Assembly: GCA_030688105.1 (NCBI GenBank)
Contig: JAUYIV010000082.1
Span: 1 to 15,949 of the forward strand
From: Actinomycetota bacterium
Lineage (GTDB): Bacteria > Actinomycetota > Acidimicrobiia > Spongiisociales > UBA11373
Direction: 5' to 3'
DNA: 15,949 bases
In this document: positions 1-8,810 of the stretch, one piece after another
Layout of the letters: each line of letters starts with the position of its first letter
Position numbering within the stretch: position 1 is the stretch's first letter
Translations under genes and position numbers: made by a program
The notes under the pieces: model-generated
The model's input: the letters and a program-made list of their open reading frames with translations, nothing else
Database searches by the model: none
What the model was told of the DNA's origin: nothing

Positions 1-79
1 AGGCCGCGTCCGCGTGGCCATGCAGCCAGGCGTTTCCATGGGAAACGAGCGCCACCATTTGCGCCAGCTCGCCGTTCAT
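1..79 (-). CDS. N-terminal fragment of an unrecognised protein, cut by the window edge
   Basis: Reading leftwards from an ATG at 79-77, the minus strand stays open to the window edge for 26 codons (begins MNGELAQMVALVSHGNAWLH). I do not recognise the family, and too little is visible to assign a function. The start is supported by a TACCCT -10-like box (complement of 86-91) lying exactly 6 nt upstream of the ATG, the same leaderless geometry seen at several other genes here. The gene would be divergent from the enoyl-CoA hydratase gene. A perfect 7-bp inverted repeat with a 3-nt spacer (31-37 and 41-47, CGTTTCC/GGAAACG) lies inside this coding stretch. The call rests on an open frame plus promoter geometry only. 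Confidence 0.5.
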   Translation of the reverse strand, partial: MNGELAQMVALVSHGNAWLHGHADAA

Positions 80-118
80 GAATCCAGGGTATTGAGTTCA
101 TGATTCCGCGGCTGGCGC
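61..118. promoter_or_regulatory. Nested dyad around the start and -10 box of the leftmost gene
   Basis: Two nested inverted repeats are seen. The outer arms are GCGCCAGC (61-68) and GCTGGCGC (111-118); the inner arms are TCATGAA (76-82) and TTCATGA (97-103). The unpaired stretches between inner and outer arms are 7 nt on each side. The inner dyad brackets the minus-strand -10-like box TACCCT (complement of 86-91). The inner arms also belong to a 12-bp near-direct repeat, GTTCATGAATCC (74-85) and GTTCATGATTCC (96-107), spaced 22 nt apart, about two helical turns. This layout fits an operator for a dimeric repressor, or an RNA hairpin. Which of the two is inference. Confidence 0.45.
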
Positions 119-171
119 CTCATCGCAGTGACCGTTCACGAGCCAGACCCGAGGAGGCGCATTCTCGCCCG

Positions 172-177
172 TAGACT
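172..177 (+). promoter_or_regulatory. -10 box for a leaderless enoyl-CoA hydratase transcript
   Basis: TAGACT ends 7 nt before the ATG at 185, so transcription would begin at or very near the start codon. The same hexamer and spacing precede the aconitase gene. This favours ATG 185 over an in-frame GTG at 128. A GAGGAGG at 151-157 has no in-frame canonical start at suitable distance. Confidence 0.5.
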
Positions 178-184
178 CACCGGG

Positions 185-952
185 ATGCTCCGCTACGACG
201 TGAACCCGCCGCGCGGCACGATCACGATCGACGATCCCGAGCGGCGCAATCCGCTCTCCAATGCCGTCATGTCGGAGATCGCCGATCTGATCGACGCGGC
301 CGCCAAGGACCCCTCGGTGCGTGTCATCGTCATCACCGGGGCGGGGAGCCAGGCGTTCTCGGCGGGTGGCGACCTCAGCGCAGGGTTCGTGGAGAATCCG
401 ATCGCAGACCACGACGTGCGGGGCTCGCTGGGCCGTCTACTGCGCTCGCTGCGTACCTGCGGCAAGCCGACGGTCGCCCGGGTCAACGGCCATGCCCTGG
501 CCGGCGGCTTCGGCCTCGCCGCCGCCTGCGACATCGTCGTCGCCGTCAAGGACGCGACGTTCGGAACGCCGGAGATCAAGGTCGGGCTTTGGCCGATGAT
601 GATCACTGCGGTCCTGCAGCGGGTCATGCCGCACAAGGCAGCCCTCGAGCTGATGATGACCGGCCGCCGGATCACGGCGGAGGAGGCCCAACGCCTCGGA
701 GTCGTGTCGCGGGTGGTGCGCCGGTCCGAGTTGGACGAGGCGGTCGATCTGGTCGTCGCCGGTTTGGCGGCAGCGAGCCCGGCCGTCTTGCGGCTCGGCC
801 GCGATGCCTTCTATGCGGTCGAGGACAGCGACTTCGACTCTGCGGTGGCTCAACTCCACGTTGGGCTGACCTCGGTGGCCGCCACCGAGGACGCTGCCGA
901 AGGCGTCACCGCTTTTCTCGAGAAGCGGCGCCCCGAATGGCGCGGAAGGTGA
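185..952 (+). CDS. Enoyl-CoA hydratase/isomerase (crotonase) family protein
   Basis: This 255-residue protein has the usual length and fold signature of the crotonase superfamily, which acts on acyl-CoA thioesters in the cytosol. Oxyanion-hole segments are visible at FSAGGDL (58-64) and HALAGGFG (103-110), followed by ACDIVVA (114-120) and FGTPEIKVGLWP (126-137). By alignment with rat crotonase from memory, the glutamate equivalent to Glu164 is kept (E130), but the one equivalent to Glu144 is replaced by glycine (G110). The protein may therefore be a hydratase relative, an isomerase or another crotonase activity, and the substrate cannot be named. The ATG at 185 is chosen because the protein begins there as family members do and a TAGACT box lies 7 nt upstream. 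Its 3' end overlaps the Nudix gene, suggesting co-transcription and coupled translation. Confidence 0.9.
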   Translation: MLRYDVNPPRGTITIDDPERRNPLSNAVMSEIADLIDAAAKDPSVRVIVITGAGSQAFSAGGDLSAGFVENPIADHDVRGSLGRLLRSLRTCGKPTVARVNGHALAGGFGLAAACDIVVAVKDATFGTPEIKVGLWPMMITAVLQRVMPHKAALELMMTGRRITAEEAQRLGVVSRVVRRSELDEAVDLVVAGLAAASPAVLRLGRDAFYAVEDSDFDSAVAQLHVGLTSVAATEDAAEGVTAFLEKRRPEWRGR

Positions 953-1428
953 CCCTGCGCTTTCGACCTTCGGCCAAGGCGGTGGTCGTCCGAGACGGCC
1001 GGCTCCTGGTGACCCGCAACCAGACGGAAGGCCAAGGCGACTGGCACATCCTCCCGGGAGGCGGCCAGCGCGCCGGTGAGACGCTCGCCGATGCATTGCG
1101 GCGGGAGGTGCTCGAGGAAACCGGGGTCCTGGTCGAGCCGGTGCGCTTGATGTGGGTGCGCGAGCTGATCATTGCCAACCACTTCGAGGACGCCGAGGCG
1201 CGGAAGCTCGATCCCGAGGAGCACGCCACCGAGTACATGTTCGAGGCGCGGTTCCTCGACGAGGCGGGATCGGCGACAGAGGTCGATGCCCACCAGGTCG
1301 CGGTGGAGTGGGTGACCCCGCTCGAGTTGACGGAACTCCAGTTCTTCCCCCGCGCCCTGGCCGGGCCCCTCGGCTCGTATCTCAGGGGTGGCGATCCCGG
1401 GCCCGTGTACCTGGGGGATGTGGAGTGA
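937..1428 (+). CDS. Nudix (MutT-type) hydrolase
   Basis: A complete Nudix box is visible at residues 42-64 of the 163-residue protein, fitting G-x5-E-x7-R-E-U-x-E-E-x-G-U exactly (G42, E48, R56, E57, E60, E61, G63). These residues bind the divalent metal used to hydrolyse a nucleoside diphosphate linked to another group. An aromatic and proline-rich lead-in, DWHILPGGG (35-43), is typical. The substrate is not predictable; nucleotide sugars, ADP-ribose, oxidised nucleotides and CoA derivatives are all possible. Next to a crotonase, a CoA derivative is tempting but unproven. The gene overlaps the upstream stop: either ATG 937 (16-nt overlap) or GTG 949, which shares GTGA with that stop, is the start. 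Both imply translational coupling. Confidence 0.9.
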   Translation: MARKVTLRFRPSAKAVVVRDGRLLVTRNQTEGQGDWHILPGGGQRAGETLADALRREVLEETGVLVEPVRLMWVRELIIANHFEDAEARKLDPEEHATEYMFEARFLDEAGSATEVDAHQVAVEWVTPLELTELQFFPRALAGPLGSYLRGGDPGPVYLGDVE

Positions 1429-1445
1429 GCCGCGTCTCCTGCCGC

Positions 1446-1502
1446 CCCGTCGCCCGTCGCGGCGGCGCGGTCTGGCGAATCGCGAAGCGCGAATCGCGAA
1501 GC
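1446..1502 (+). repeat. Heptanucleotide tandem repeats, two words (CCCGTCG and GCGAATC/GCGAAGC)
   Basis: The gap between the Nudix stop and the permease ribosome binding site holds two 7-nt-period arrays. CCCGTCG occurs twice in exact tandem (1446-1459). GCGAATC alternates with GCGAAGC for four units (1475-1502), which is also two exact copies of a 14-mer. The array lies directly upstream of the hairpin at 1506-1522. Confidence 0.85.
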
Positions 1503-1505
1503 GCA

Positions 1506-1522
1506 GCGCTCCGCAGGAGCGC
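1506..1522 (+). promoter_or_regulatory. Hairpin burying the permease ribosome binding site
   Basis: GCGCTCC (1506-1512) and GGAGCGC (1516-1522) are perfect complements separated by three bases. The right arm contains the Shine-Dalgarno core of the permease gene (AGGAG at 1515-1519, 6 nt from ATG 1526). If it folds in the mRNA, ribosome access would be blocked. AGCGC at 1486-1490, in the preceding repeat array, could pair with GCGCT at 1506-1510 and free the site. That alternative is inference. Confidence 0.55.
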
Positions 1523-1525
1523 CCC

Positions 1526-3292
1526 ATGACCACAGATGCGTGGATCACGCTCGGGGTGGTCTTGCTGACGATTGTGCTCCTGGCGCGTGACTTCACTGCT
1601 CCCGCCGCCGTGGTCTTCGGGGCCGTGGTGGCGCTCCTGGTAGCCGGGGTGATCGAGCCGGCCGAGGCCTTCAGCGGCTTCAGCAACGCGGCGCCGATCA
1701 CCGTCGCCGCGCTCTACGTAGTGGCGGCCGGCATCGAACGCACCGGGGTCCTCAACCGGATCGTCGACTTCGTTCTCGGCTCGGGCGGCGGTGAGCGGAG
1801 GACCCTGACCAGGCTCCTGGTACCCACTGCCACCGCCTCGGCCTTCCTGAACAACACGCCGATCGTGGCGATGATGGTCCCACCGGTGAGCCGCTGGTCC
1901 CAGCGGATGGGGCGGTCGGTGTCCCGGTATCTGATGCCGCTCTCGTATGCGGCGATGGTGGGCGGGATGGTGACCCTGATCGGAACGTCGACGAACGTCG
2001 TCGTCTCGGGGCTTCTCGAGGCGTCGGGATTCGAACCGATGGGCTTCTTCGAGATCGCCAAGCTCGGCCTGCCGGTCGCCGTCGGCGGGGTCGCCCTCAT
2101 GGTGCTGGTGGCACCCGTCACCCTTCCGACGCGGCGTCCGGCCCGGCAAGACATCGAGGACGTTCGGGAGTTCGTCGTCGAGATGCGGGTCGATCGGGGT
2201 GGCGCACTCGACAGCCTCTCGGTGGCCGACGCCGACCTGCGCCACCTCGCCGGTGTGTTCCTCGTCCAACTGGAGCGTGCCGGCGAGACGATCGCCCCGG
2301 TCGCTCCCTCCACGGTGCTGCGGGGCGGTGACCGCCTCAGGTTCGTCGGCAATGCGCGGGAGGTGGCCGACGTCCACGACCGGGCGGGGCTCACTCCGGA
2401 AGCGCAGGAGCACGCCGTCGCCATCCCGAGCGGCCAGCATGCGTTCTTCGAGGCCGTCATTGGCGACGCGTCACCCCTGGTCGGCGCATCCCTCAAGGGG
2501 ATCGGTTTTCGCGACCGGTATCAGGCGGCGGTCCTCGCCATCCACCGTGCCGGCCAGCGGGTCGAAGGGAAGCTGGGAGAGGTCCGCCTACGCACCGGCG
2601 ACACCCTCCTCGTACTGGCCGCGCCGGCCTTCCAGGACCGCTGGCACGGGACGACAGACTTTCTGCTGGTGTCGCGATTCGGGGGCCCCGAGCCGGCGCG
2701 TGCCCAGAAGATCGTCCCGGCAACCACCATCGCCGTGGCCGTGGTCGTCGCCGCGGGATCGGGCTTGCTTCCCATACTCGAGGCGTCCCTGCTCGGGGCG
2801 ATCGCCATGGTCGTTTTCGGCGTCCTCAGCCCCAACGAGGCAAGGACCGCCGTGGACCTGGATGTGATCGTGGTCATCGCCGCCGCGTTCGGGCTCGGGG
2901 CCGCCATCACCGGTACCGGCCTGGCAGAGCGGCTGGCCAACGGCCTGGTCGGTGGTGCGGAGGGGCTGGGATCCGCGGCCGTCGTGCTCGCCGTATCCCT
3001 GGCAACCCTGGCCCTCACCGAGGCGATCACCAACAACGCCGCCGCCGTTCTGATGTTCCCGGTTGCGATCGCCGCGGCGGCGGATGTGGGGGCCGACCCT
3101 CGCGCCTTTGCGCTGGTCGTCGCCCTCATGGCCTCGGCTTCGTTCCTGACCCCGATCGGCTACCAGACCAACACGATGGTGTGGGGGCCCGGGGGATACC
3201 GATTCGGCGACTACGCCCGGCTGGGCGCTCCGTTGACGATCCTGACTCTCGTGGTGGTGGCGGTGCTCGCCCCGATCTACTGGGTCATTTGA
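1526..3292 (+). CDS. SLC13/DASS-type anion permease with two internal TrkA-C domains
   Basis: This 588-residue inner-membrane transporter has the two-half layout of SLC13 (divalent anion:Na+ symporter) family members. The N-terminal half carries SAFLNNTPIVAMMVP (105-119) and LIGTSTNVVVSG (151-162). The C-terminal half carries TEAITNNAAAVLMFP (498-512) and TPIGYQTNTMVWGPGG (542-557). These are the paired helical hairpins and Asn-Thr loops that bind substrate and sodium in the family. Between the halves lie two cytosolic regulatory TrkA-C (RCK-C) domains at about 217-280 and 307-369, each ending in a GGDRLRF or GDTLLV strand. Likely substrates are sulfate or dicarboxylates; the sequence does not decide. 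ATG 1526 is chosen for its AGGAG at 6 nt. An in-frame start at 1388 would translate the repeat array and is rejected. The hairpin over the ribosome binding site suggests translational control. Confidence 0.9.
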   Translation: MTTDAWITLGVVLLTIVLLARDFTAPAAVVFGAVVALLVAGVIEPAEAFSGFSNAAPITVAALYVVAAGIERTGVLNRIVDFVLGSGGGERRTLTRLLVPTATASAFLNNTPIVAMMVPPVSRWSQRMGRSVSRYLMPLSYAAMVGGMVTLIGTSTNVVVSGLLEASGFEPMGFFEIAKLGLPVAVGGVALMVLVAPVTLPTRRPARQDIEDVREFVVEMRVDRGGALDSLSVADADLRHLAGVFLVQLERAGETIAPVAPSTVLRGGDRLRFVGNAREVADVHDRAGLTPEAQEHAVAIPSGQHAFFEAVIGDASPLVGASLKGIGFRDRYQAAVLAIHRAGQRVEGKLGEVRLRTGDTLLVLAAPAFQDRWHGTTDFLLVSRFGGPEPARAQKIVPATTIAVAVVVAAGSGLLPILEASLLGAIAMVVFGVLSPNEARTAVDLDVIVVIAAAFGLGAAITGTGLAERLANGLVGGAEGLGSAAVVLAVSLATLALTEAITNNAAAVLMFPVAIAAAADVGADPRAFALVVALMASASFLTPIGYQTNTMVWGPGGYRFGDYARLGAPLTILTLVVVAVLAPIYWVI

Positions 3293-3293
3293 C

Positions 3294-3403
3294 GGCCTTC
3301 AGCCTTCGGCCTTCAGCCCTCGGCCTTCAGCCCTCGGCCGGACCCGAATGGCCGCCTTCGGACGACGATTCTCCGGCTGATGGCCGATGGCCGATGGCCT
3401 TTT
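3294..3403 (+). terminator. Terminator-like stem-loop built from heptanucleotide repeats (GGCCTTC/AGCCCTC with GATGGCC)
   Basis: Starting 2 nt after the permease stop are six in-phase heptamers of the form RGCCYTC (3294-3335), ending in the core CCCTCGGCCGGA (3331-3342). Downstream, three GGCYGAT heptamers (3375-3395) and GGCC are followed by TTTT (3400-3403). The segment 3322-3342 pairs with 3372-3392 with 17 Watson-Crick pairs, one G-U and three mismatches. An inner perfect hairpin, CCGAA (3344-3348) with TTCGG (3357-3361), sits in the loop. The T run makes this a plausible rho-independent terminator for the permease; the last T touches the stop codon of the convergent TlpA-like gene. Confidence 0.7.
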
Positions 3404-4011
3404 CAGCCGAACAGCTCGTCGATCAAGTCCTCCACCTGATCCTGCGTGACCGCTCCGAACACGATTCGGACGATCTGGCCCTGGGCGTCGATGAAGAAGG
3501 TCGCCGGAAGGCCCGGCGAGGGGTAGCGGCTGCCGACCGTGTTGTCCTCGTCGATCGCGAGCGGGTAGCCGACCCCGATCTCGTCGGCGAACCGGCGTGC
3601 CGCGGTCGGTTCGTCGTCGACGGCGACGCCGATCAGGTAGACGCCCGGGTTGGCCCGGGCGACGGCGTCGAGGGCCGGCATCTCCTCCCGGCAGGGGCCG
3701 CACCATGACGCCCACAGGTTGAGGATCACCGGTCTGCCGTCGGAGGCCAGATGATCGCTCAACCGGAATCTCGTCCCGTCGAGGAGATCGATGGCGAACT
3801 CGGGGGCCGCGTTGCCGGTGGGCGTTCCTCCGATTGTCGGAATGGTCGGTCCGGACTCGGCGTCATCGCCGAAGATCACGATGCCGGCGACGACGAAGGT
3901 CACGACGATGAGGGTGAGCACGCCGAGCGGCCAGCCTCGGCTCCTCTTTCCCTCGAATGATGAGGTGGTGTCGCTCTCCTCCGAGGGGGCGGTCTCGTCG
4001 GCGTCGTCCAT
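3403..4011 (-). CDS. TlpA-like membrane-anchored thiol-disulfide oxidoreductase
   Basis: The 202-residue protein has an acidic cytoplasmic N-terminus, one transmembrane helix (about 27-47) and an extracytoplasmic thioredoxin fold (about 68-202). The active site WCGPC is at 103-107, and the cis-proline loop GLPATFF is at 167-173 (P169). The AhpC/TSA-Redoxin-type strand VILNLWASW (95-103) matches TlpA/ResA proteins, which reduce disulfides outside the membrane, for example in cytochrome c maturation or protein thiol repair. No cytochrome biogenesis genes are in the window, so the partner is unknown. ATG 4011 is used; a TACCCT box (complement of 4021-4026) lies 9 nt upstream. A longer frame reaching 4128 would run across the divergent gene's start and is unlikely. 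It is convergent with the permease. Confidence 0.9.
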   Translation of the reverse strand: MDDADETAPSEESDTTSSFEGKRSRGWPLGVLTLIVVTFVVAGIVIFGDDAESGPTIPTIGGTPTGNAAPEFAIDLLDGTRFRLSDHLASDGRPVILNLWASWCGPCREEMPALDAVARANPGVYLIGVAVDDEPTAARRFADEIGVGYPLAIDEDNTVGSRYPSPGLPATFFIDAQGQIVRIVFGAVTQDQVEDLIDELFG

Positions 4012-4078
4012 CAGGGCGGGAGGGTACTGCCGGTCGGCGCCAAGAGACCCATGTCGTTCGACCGGTAGCATCCCGCCG
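4012..4078. promoter_or_regulatory. Divergent promoter region of the TlpA-like and molybdoprotein genes
   Basis: Only 67 bp separate the two divergent start codons. On the plus strand TAGCAT (4066-4071) ends 7 nt before GTG 4079. On the minus strand TACCCT (complement of 4021-4026) ends 9 nt before ATG 4011. Neither gene has a Shine-Dalgarno match, so both may be leaderless or nearly so. I see no convincing -35 hexamer for either. Confidence 0.45.
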
Positions 4079-4693
4079 GTGACCTCATTCTTCGAGCGGA
4101 ATCGGGGCGATCTGGCGGCTCGCGGCATCGACCCGTCCCGTCTGCCTCCTGGCCAGTACTACACGGATCGTTTCCCGGTGCTCCATGCCGGCATCGTGCC
4201 GAAGATCGACACCGCGACATGGGACTTCACCGTGGGTGGGTTGATCGGCGCGTCGCTCAGGCTCGACTTCGACGAGTTCCGGTCCCAACCCACGACGAAG
4301 ATCACGGCAGACATCCACTGTGTGACCAAGTGGTCGAAGTTCGACACCGAATGGGAGGGTGTGCCGACCACCGCGATCCTGGAACGGGTCGAACCCGATC
4401 CGACGGCGACGCACGTGTTGGTCCGCGCCGAGCACGGTTTCACGGCCAATCTGCCTCTCGACGACTTCGCCCGTGCGGGCAACCTGTTCGCGTGGCGCTA
4501 TGGCGGTGAGGAGCTCGAACCCGACCACGGCGGGCCGCTCCGCCTCGTGGTTCCGCATCTGTACTTCTGGAAGTCGGTCAAGTGGGTGCGGGGATTCGAC
4601 CTGCTCGACCACGACGAGCCCGGCTTCTGGGAGCGCAACGGCTACCACATGTATGGGGACCCGTTCCGGGAACAGCGCTACTGGGGTGATTGA
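4079..4693 (+). CDS. Sulfite-oxidase-like molybdopterin-dependent oxidoreductase
   Basis: This 204-residue protein matches the compact single-domain members of the sulfite oxidase/YedY fold that bind a molybdopterin cofactor. The segment DIHCVTKWSKFDTEWEGV begins at residue 78 and contains C81, the expected cysteine ligand of molybdenum. The C-terminal part, GGPLRLVVPHLYFWKSVKWV (151-170), is the typical strand-and-helix signature. There is no signal peptide or twin-arginine motif, so it is probably cytosolic, unlike MsrP/YedY. The physiological substrate of these small homologues is not established. The GTG at 4079 is chosen because upstream in-frame sequence is antisense to the TlpA-like gene and a TAGCAT box lies 7 nt before it. 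No molybdenum cofactor genes are nearby. Confidence 0.87.
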   Translation: MTSFFERNRGDLAARGIDPSRLPPGQYYTDRFPVLHAGIVPKIDTATWDFTVGGLIGASLRLDFDEFRSQPTTKITADIHCVTKWSKFDTEWEGVPTTAILERVEPDPTATHVLVRAEHGFTANLPLDDFARAGNLFAWRYGGEELEPDHGGPLRLVVPHLYFWKSVKWVRGFDLLDHDEPGFWERNGYHMYGDPFREQRYWGD

Positions 4694-4718
4694 TGTCGCC
4701 TGCGGCGAATCGATCACC

Positions 4719-4802
4719 TGCCCTCAGCCCTCAGTCCCCGCCCTCGGCCGGAGTCGGCGAACCGTCGCCGACCCACGCTCTCGAATTGATCGGCCGATGG
4801 CC
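4719..4802 (+). repeat. Heptanucleotide repeat unit with inner perfect hairpin, between convergent genes
   Basis: The 113-bp gap between the convergent molybdoprotein and enolase-family genes holds TGCCCTC and AGCCCTC, a degenerate AGTCCCC, a 6-nt unit, then the core CCCTCGGCCGGA (4741-4752), identical to the core after the permease. Immediately next comes a perfect 8-bp hairpin, GTCGGCGA (4753-4760) with TCGCCGAC (4765-4772), loop of four. The far arm CGGCCGATGGCC is at 4791-4802, followed by a short pyrimidine run. It probably acts as a two-way transcription terminator, though it lacks a clean T tract. Confidence 0.65.
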
Positions 4803-4806
4803 TTCT

Positions 4807-5847
4807 CTACCCTCCAACCACCGTCCGTCGGACCTCCAAATCCGCCAAGCGCTCGTGGTCCGGGTCGACTCCGATGCCGGGCCGATCGTCCGGTCGAATC
4901 TGGCCGCGGATCGGCTCCGGGTAGTCGGCGATGTCGGACTCCAGGTAGCCCGACGGTGGAGCGATCTCGGCATCGATCACGCCACCGAGCATCGCAAATC
5001 CAAGCAGCAATCTTCGCCCGATGGAGGTGTCGAACGTGCCCCCGACCTTCACGCCGATGCCCTCGGCCGAGGCCAGTTCGAGGATCGCCAACCCCGCCTC
5101 GAGCCCCAGTCGGTTGACTTTCACCGACAACACGTCGGCGGCCTTCGCCGAGATGATCTGGCGGGCGTCCCCCCTCGAACGGATCGCCTCGTCGAGGCAG
5201 ACCGAGAGGACCTTGCGGCGCCGCAGGGCGGCGTGCGATGCCAGGTCGTGCGTGGGGAAGGGCTGCTCGATGAGCCCGACTCGAGCCTCCGCCAGCGCCT
5301 CGAACACCGGGTCCTCAGGGTCTCGATAGGTGGCGTTGGCGTCGACCGAGATGTCGATCGTCGGGAAGGCATTCCGGACTGCGGCGATGTGCACAGAGTC
5401 CCATCCAGGGCGGATCTTGACCTTGATCGCCGACGTCCCGGTCGCTCTGAGCCGCCGTACCCGATCGACGAGATCGGCGGGATCCTCCATGAGGCCGATG
5501 GTGTAGCGGGCGCCGATCGGGTGTGCCTCGGCGCCGAGGTGCCGGTGGAGCGGCACGCCGGCAAGCCGGGCCTCGAGATCTGACGCCGCCGCCTGCAACG
5601 CCGCAGAGGCGATGGGGGTGAGGGGTGCCTCCCCGTGGAGGACACCGGGTCTCTCCAGCGCGTCCCAGGCTGCGTCGGCGGTGCCCCACCTCCGCGACGG
5701 GAACGCCGGGGCTTCCCCCCAGCCGATCAGGCCTTCTGCCTCGGCGCCGACGAGTATCGAGCGGCGCGACAGGATGACGCCGTCGGGCGTCACCAGCGGC
5801 TCGGAGAACCGCACTTCGATCTCATGGAGGTGGAGGCGTTCGATCAC
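4807..5847 (-). CDS. menC: o-Succinylbenzoate synthase / N-succinylamino-acid racemase family enolase
   Basis: The 346-residue protein belongs to the enolase superfamily of metal-dependent enzymes that abstract a proton next to a carboxylate. Catalytic residues are visible in order: KVK at 142-144, metal ligands D169 (VDANATY), E194 (LIEQPF) and D219 (CLDEAI), and the second catalytic lysine K243 (SVKVNRLG). This pattern and IKVKIRPGWD (141-150) match the OSBS/NSAR subgroup. OSBS makes o-succinylbenzoate for menaquinone; close relatives racemise N-succinylamino acids, and sequence alone often cannot separate them. No other menaquinone genes are in the window. The start is uncertain: GTG 5847 lies 11 nt after the aconitase stop without a clear Shine-Dalgarno, suggesting an operon and coupled translation. 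The pairing with aconitase is unusual. Confidence 0.85.
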   Translation of the reverse strand: MIERLHLHEIEVRFSEPLVTPDGVILSRRSILVGAEAEGLIGWGEAPAFPSRRWGTADAAWDALERPGVLHGEAPLTPIASAALQAAASDLEARLAGVPLHRHLGAEAHPIGARYTIGLMEDPADLVDRVRRLRATGTSAIKVKIRPGWDSVHIAAVRNAFPTIDISVDANATYRDPEDPVFEALAEARVGLIEQPFPTHDLASHAALRRRKVLSVCLDEAIRSRGDARQIISAKAADVLSVKVNRLGLEAGLAILELASAEGIGVKVGGTFDTSIGRRLLLGFAMLGGVIDAEIAPPSGYLESDIADYPEPIRGQIRPDDRPGIGVDPDHERLADLEVRRTVVGG

Positions 5848-5858
5848 CGAAATCGAGA

Positions 5859-8603
<2,745 letters not shown>

Positions 8604-8610
8604 GGGGACA

Positions 8611-8616
8611 AGTCTA
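8611..8616 (-). promoter_or_regulatory. -10 box for a leaderless aconitase transcript
   Basis: The complement reads TAGACT, ending 7 nt before the aconitase ATG. The intervening bases show no Shine-Dalgarno. The same hexamer and spacing precede the enoyl-CoA hydratase gene. No good -35 hexamer is visible at 16-18 nt. Confidence 0.5.
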
Positions 8617-8657
8617 AGAGCGGGCGGCGAGAGCTAGCCCCGGACTCGTCGAAGCGG

Positions 8658-8707
8658 CAAGAACCAAGAATCAATAGTCAAGACCGGGGGAGTCTTGGCT
8701 CTTGGCT
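8658..8707. repeat. Heptanucleotide repeat stem-loop, AT-rich word family (CAAGAAC/CTTGGCT)
   Basis: Four in-phase heptamers CAAGAAC, CAAGAAT, CAATAGT and CAAGACC (8658-8685) are followed by a short G-rich loop and two exact copies of CTTGGCT (8694-8707). The arms are complementary: the last 9 nt of the left array before the loop pair fully with the first 9 nt of the right (one G-T), and a further 8-nt block pairs after a bulge. The base composition is unlike the GC-rich surroundings. Unlike most other arrays here it lies between two divergent genes, so a simple terminator role does not fit. Confidence 0.75.
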
Positions 8708-8740
8708 CCGGGGATCCCATCTCGGCTTGCAGGGCGGGTT

Positions 8741-8804
8741 CCACCGGTGGTTGCAACGGAAGGCCCTCGATCTACCGAGGGCGCAGGAAGCCGGCGTGTA
8801 CGAT
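8741..8804 (+). promoter_or_regulatory. lemA promoter with two dyads
   Basis: TACGAT (8799-8804) ends 6 nt before the lemA ATG and is a good -10 box for a leaderless transcript. The expected -35 position is covered by a perfect inverted repeat, GCCCTCG (8763-8769) with CGAGGGC (8776-8782), and a perfect 10-bp palindrome CCACCGGTGG lies at 8741-8750. Either could be an operator; this is inference from position only. Confidence 0.45.
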
Positions 8805-8810
8805 CCGGCG

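Noticed and set aside
128..184. GTG start adding 19 residues to the crotonase
   Set aside because: The family N-terminus begins at ATG 185, and a -10 box sits between the two starts.
98..412. Minus-strand ORF opposite the crotonase gene
   Set aside because: It is antisense to a well-supported gene and rich in Arg, Asp and Gly like other shadow frames.
1388..1525. N-terminal extension of the permease from an upstream in-frame start
   Set aside because: It would translate the heptamer array into Arg/Ala-rich sequence and ignore the AGGAG placed 6 nt before ATG 1526.
4012..4128. Longer N-terminus for the TlpA-like protein
   Set aside because: It would overlap the divergent molybdoprotein start and its promoter; ATG 4011 leaves a normal N-in, single-helix TlpA layout.
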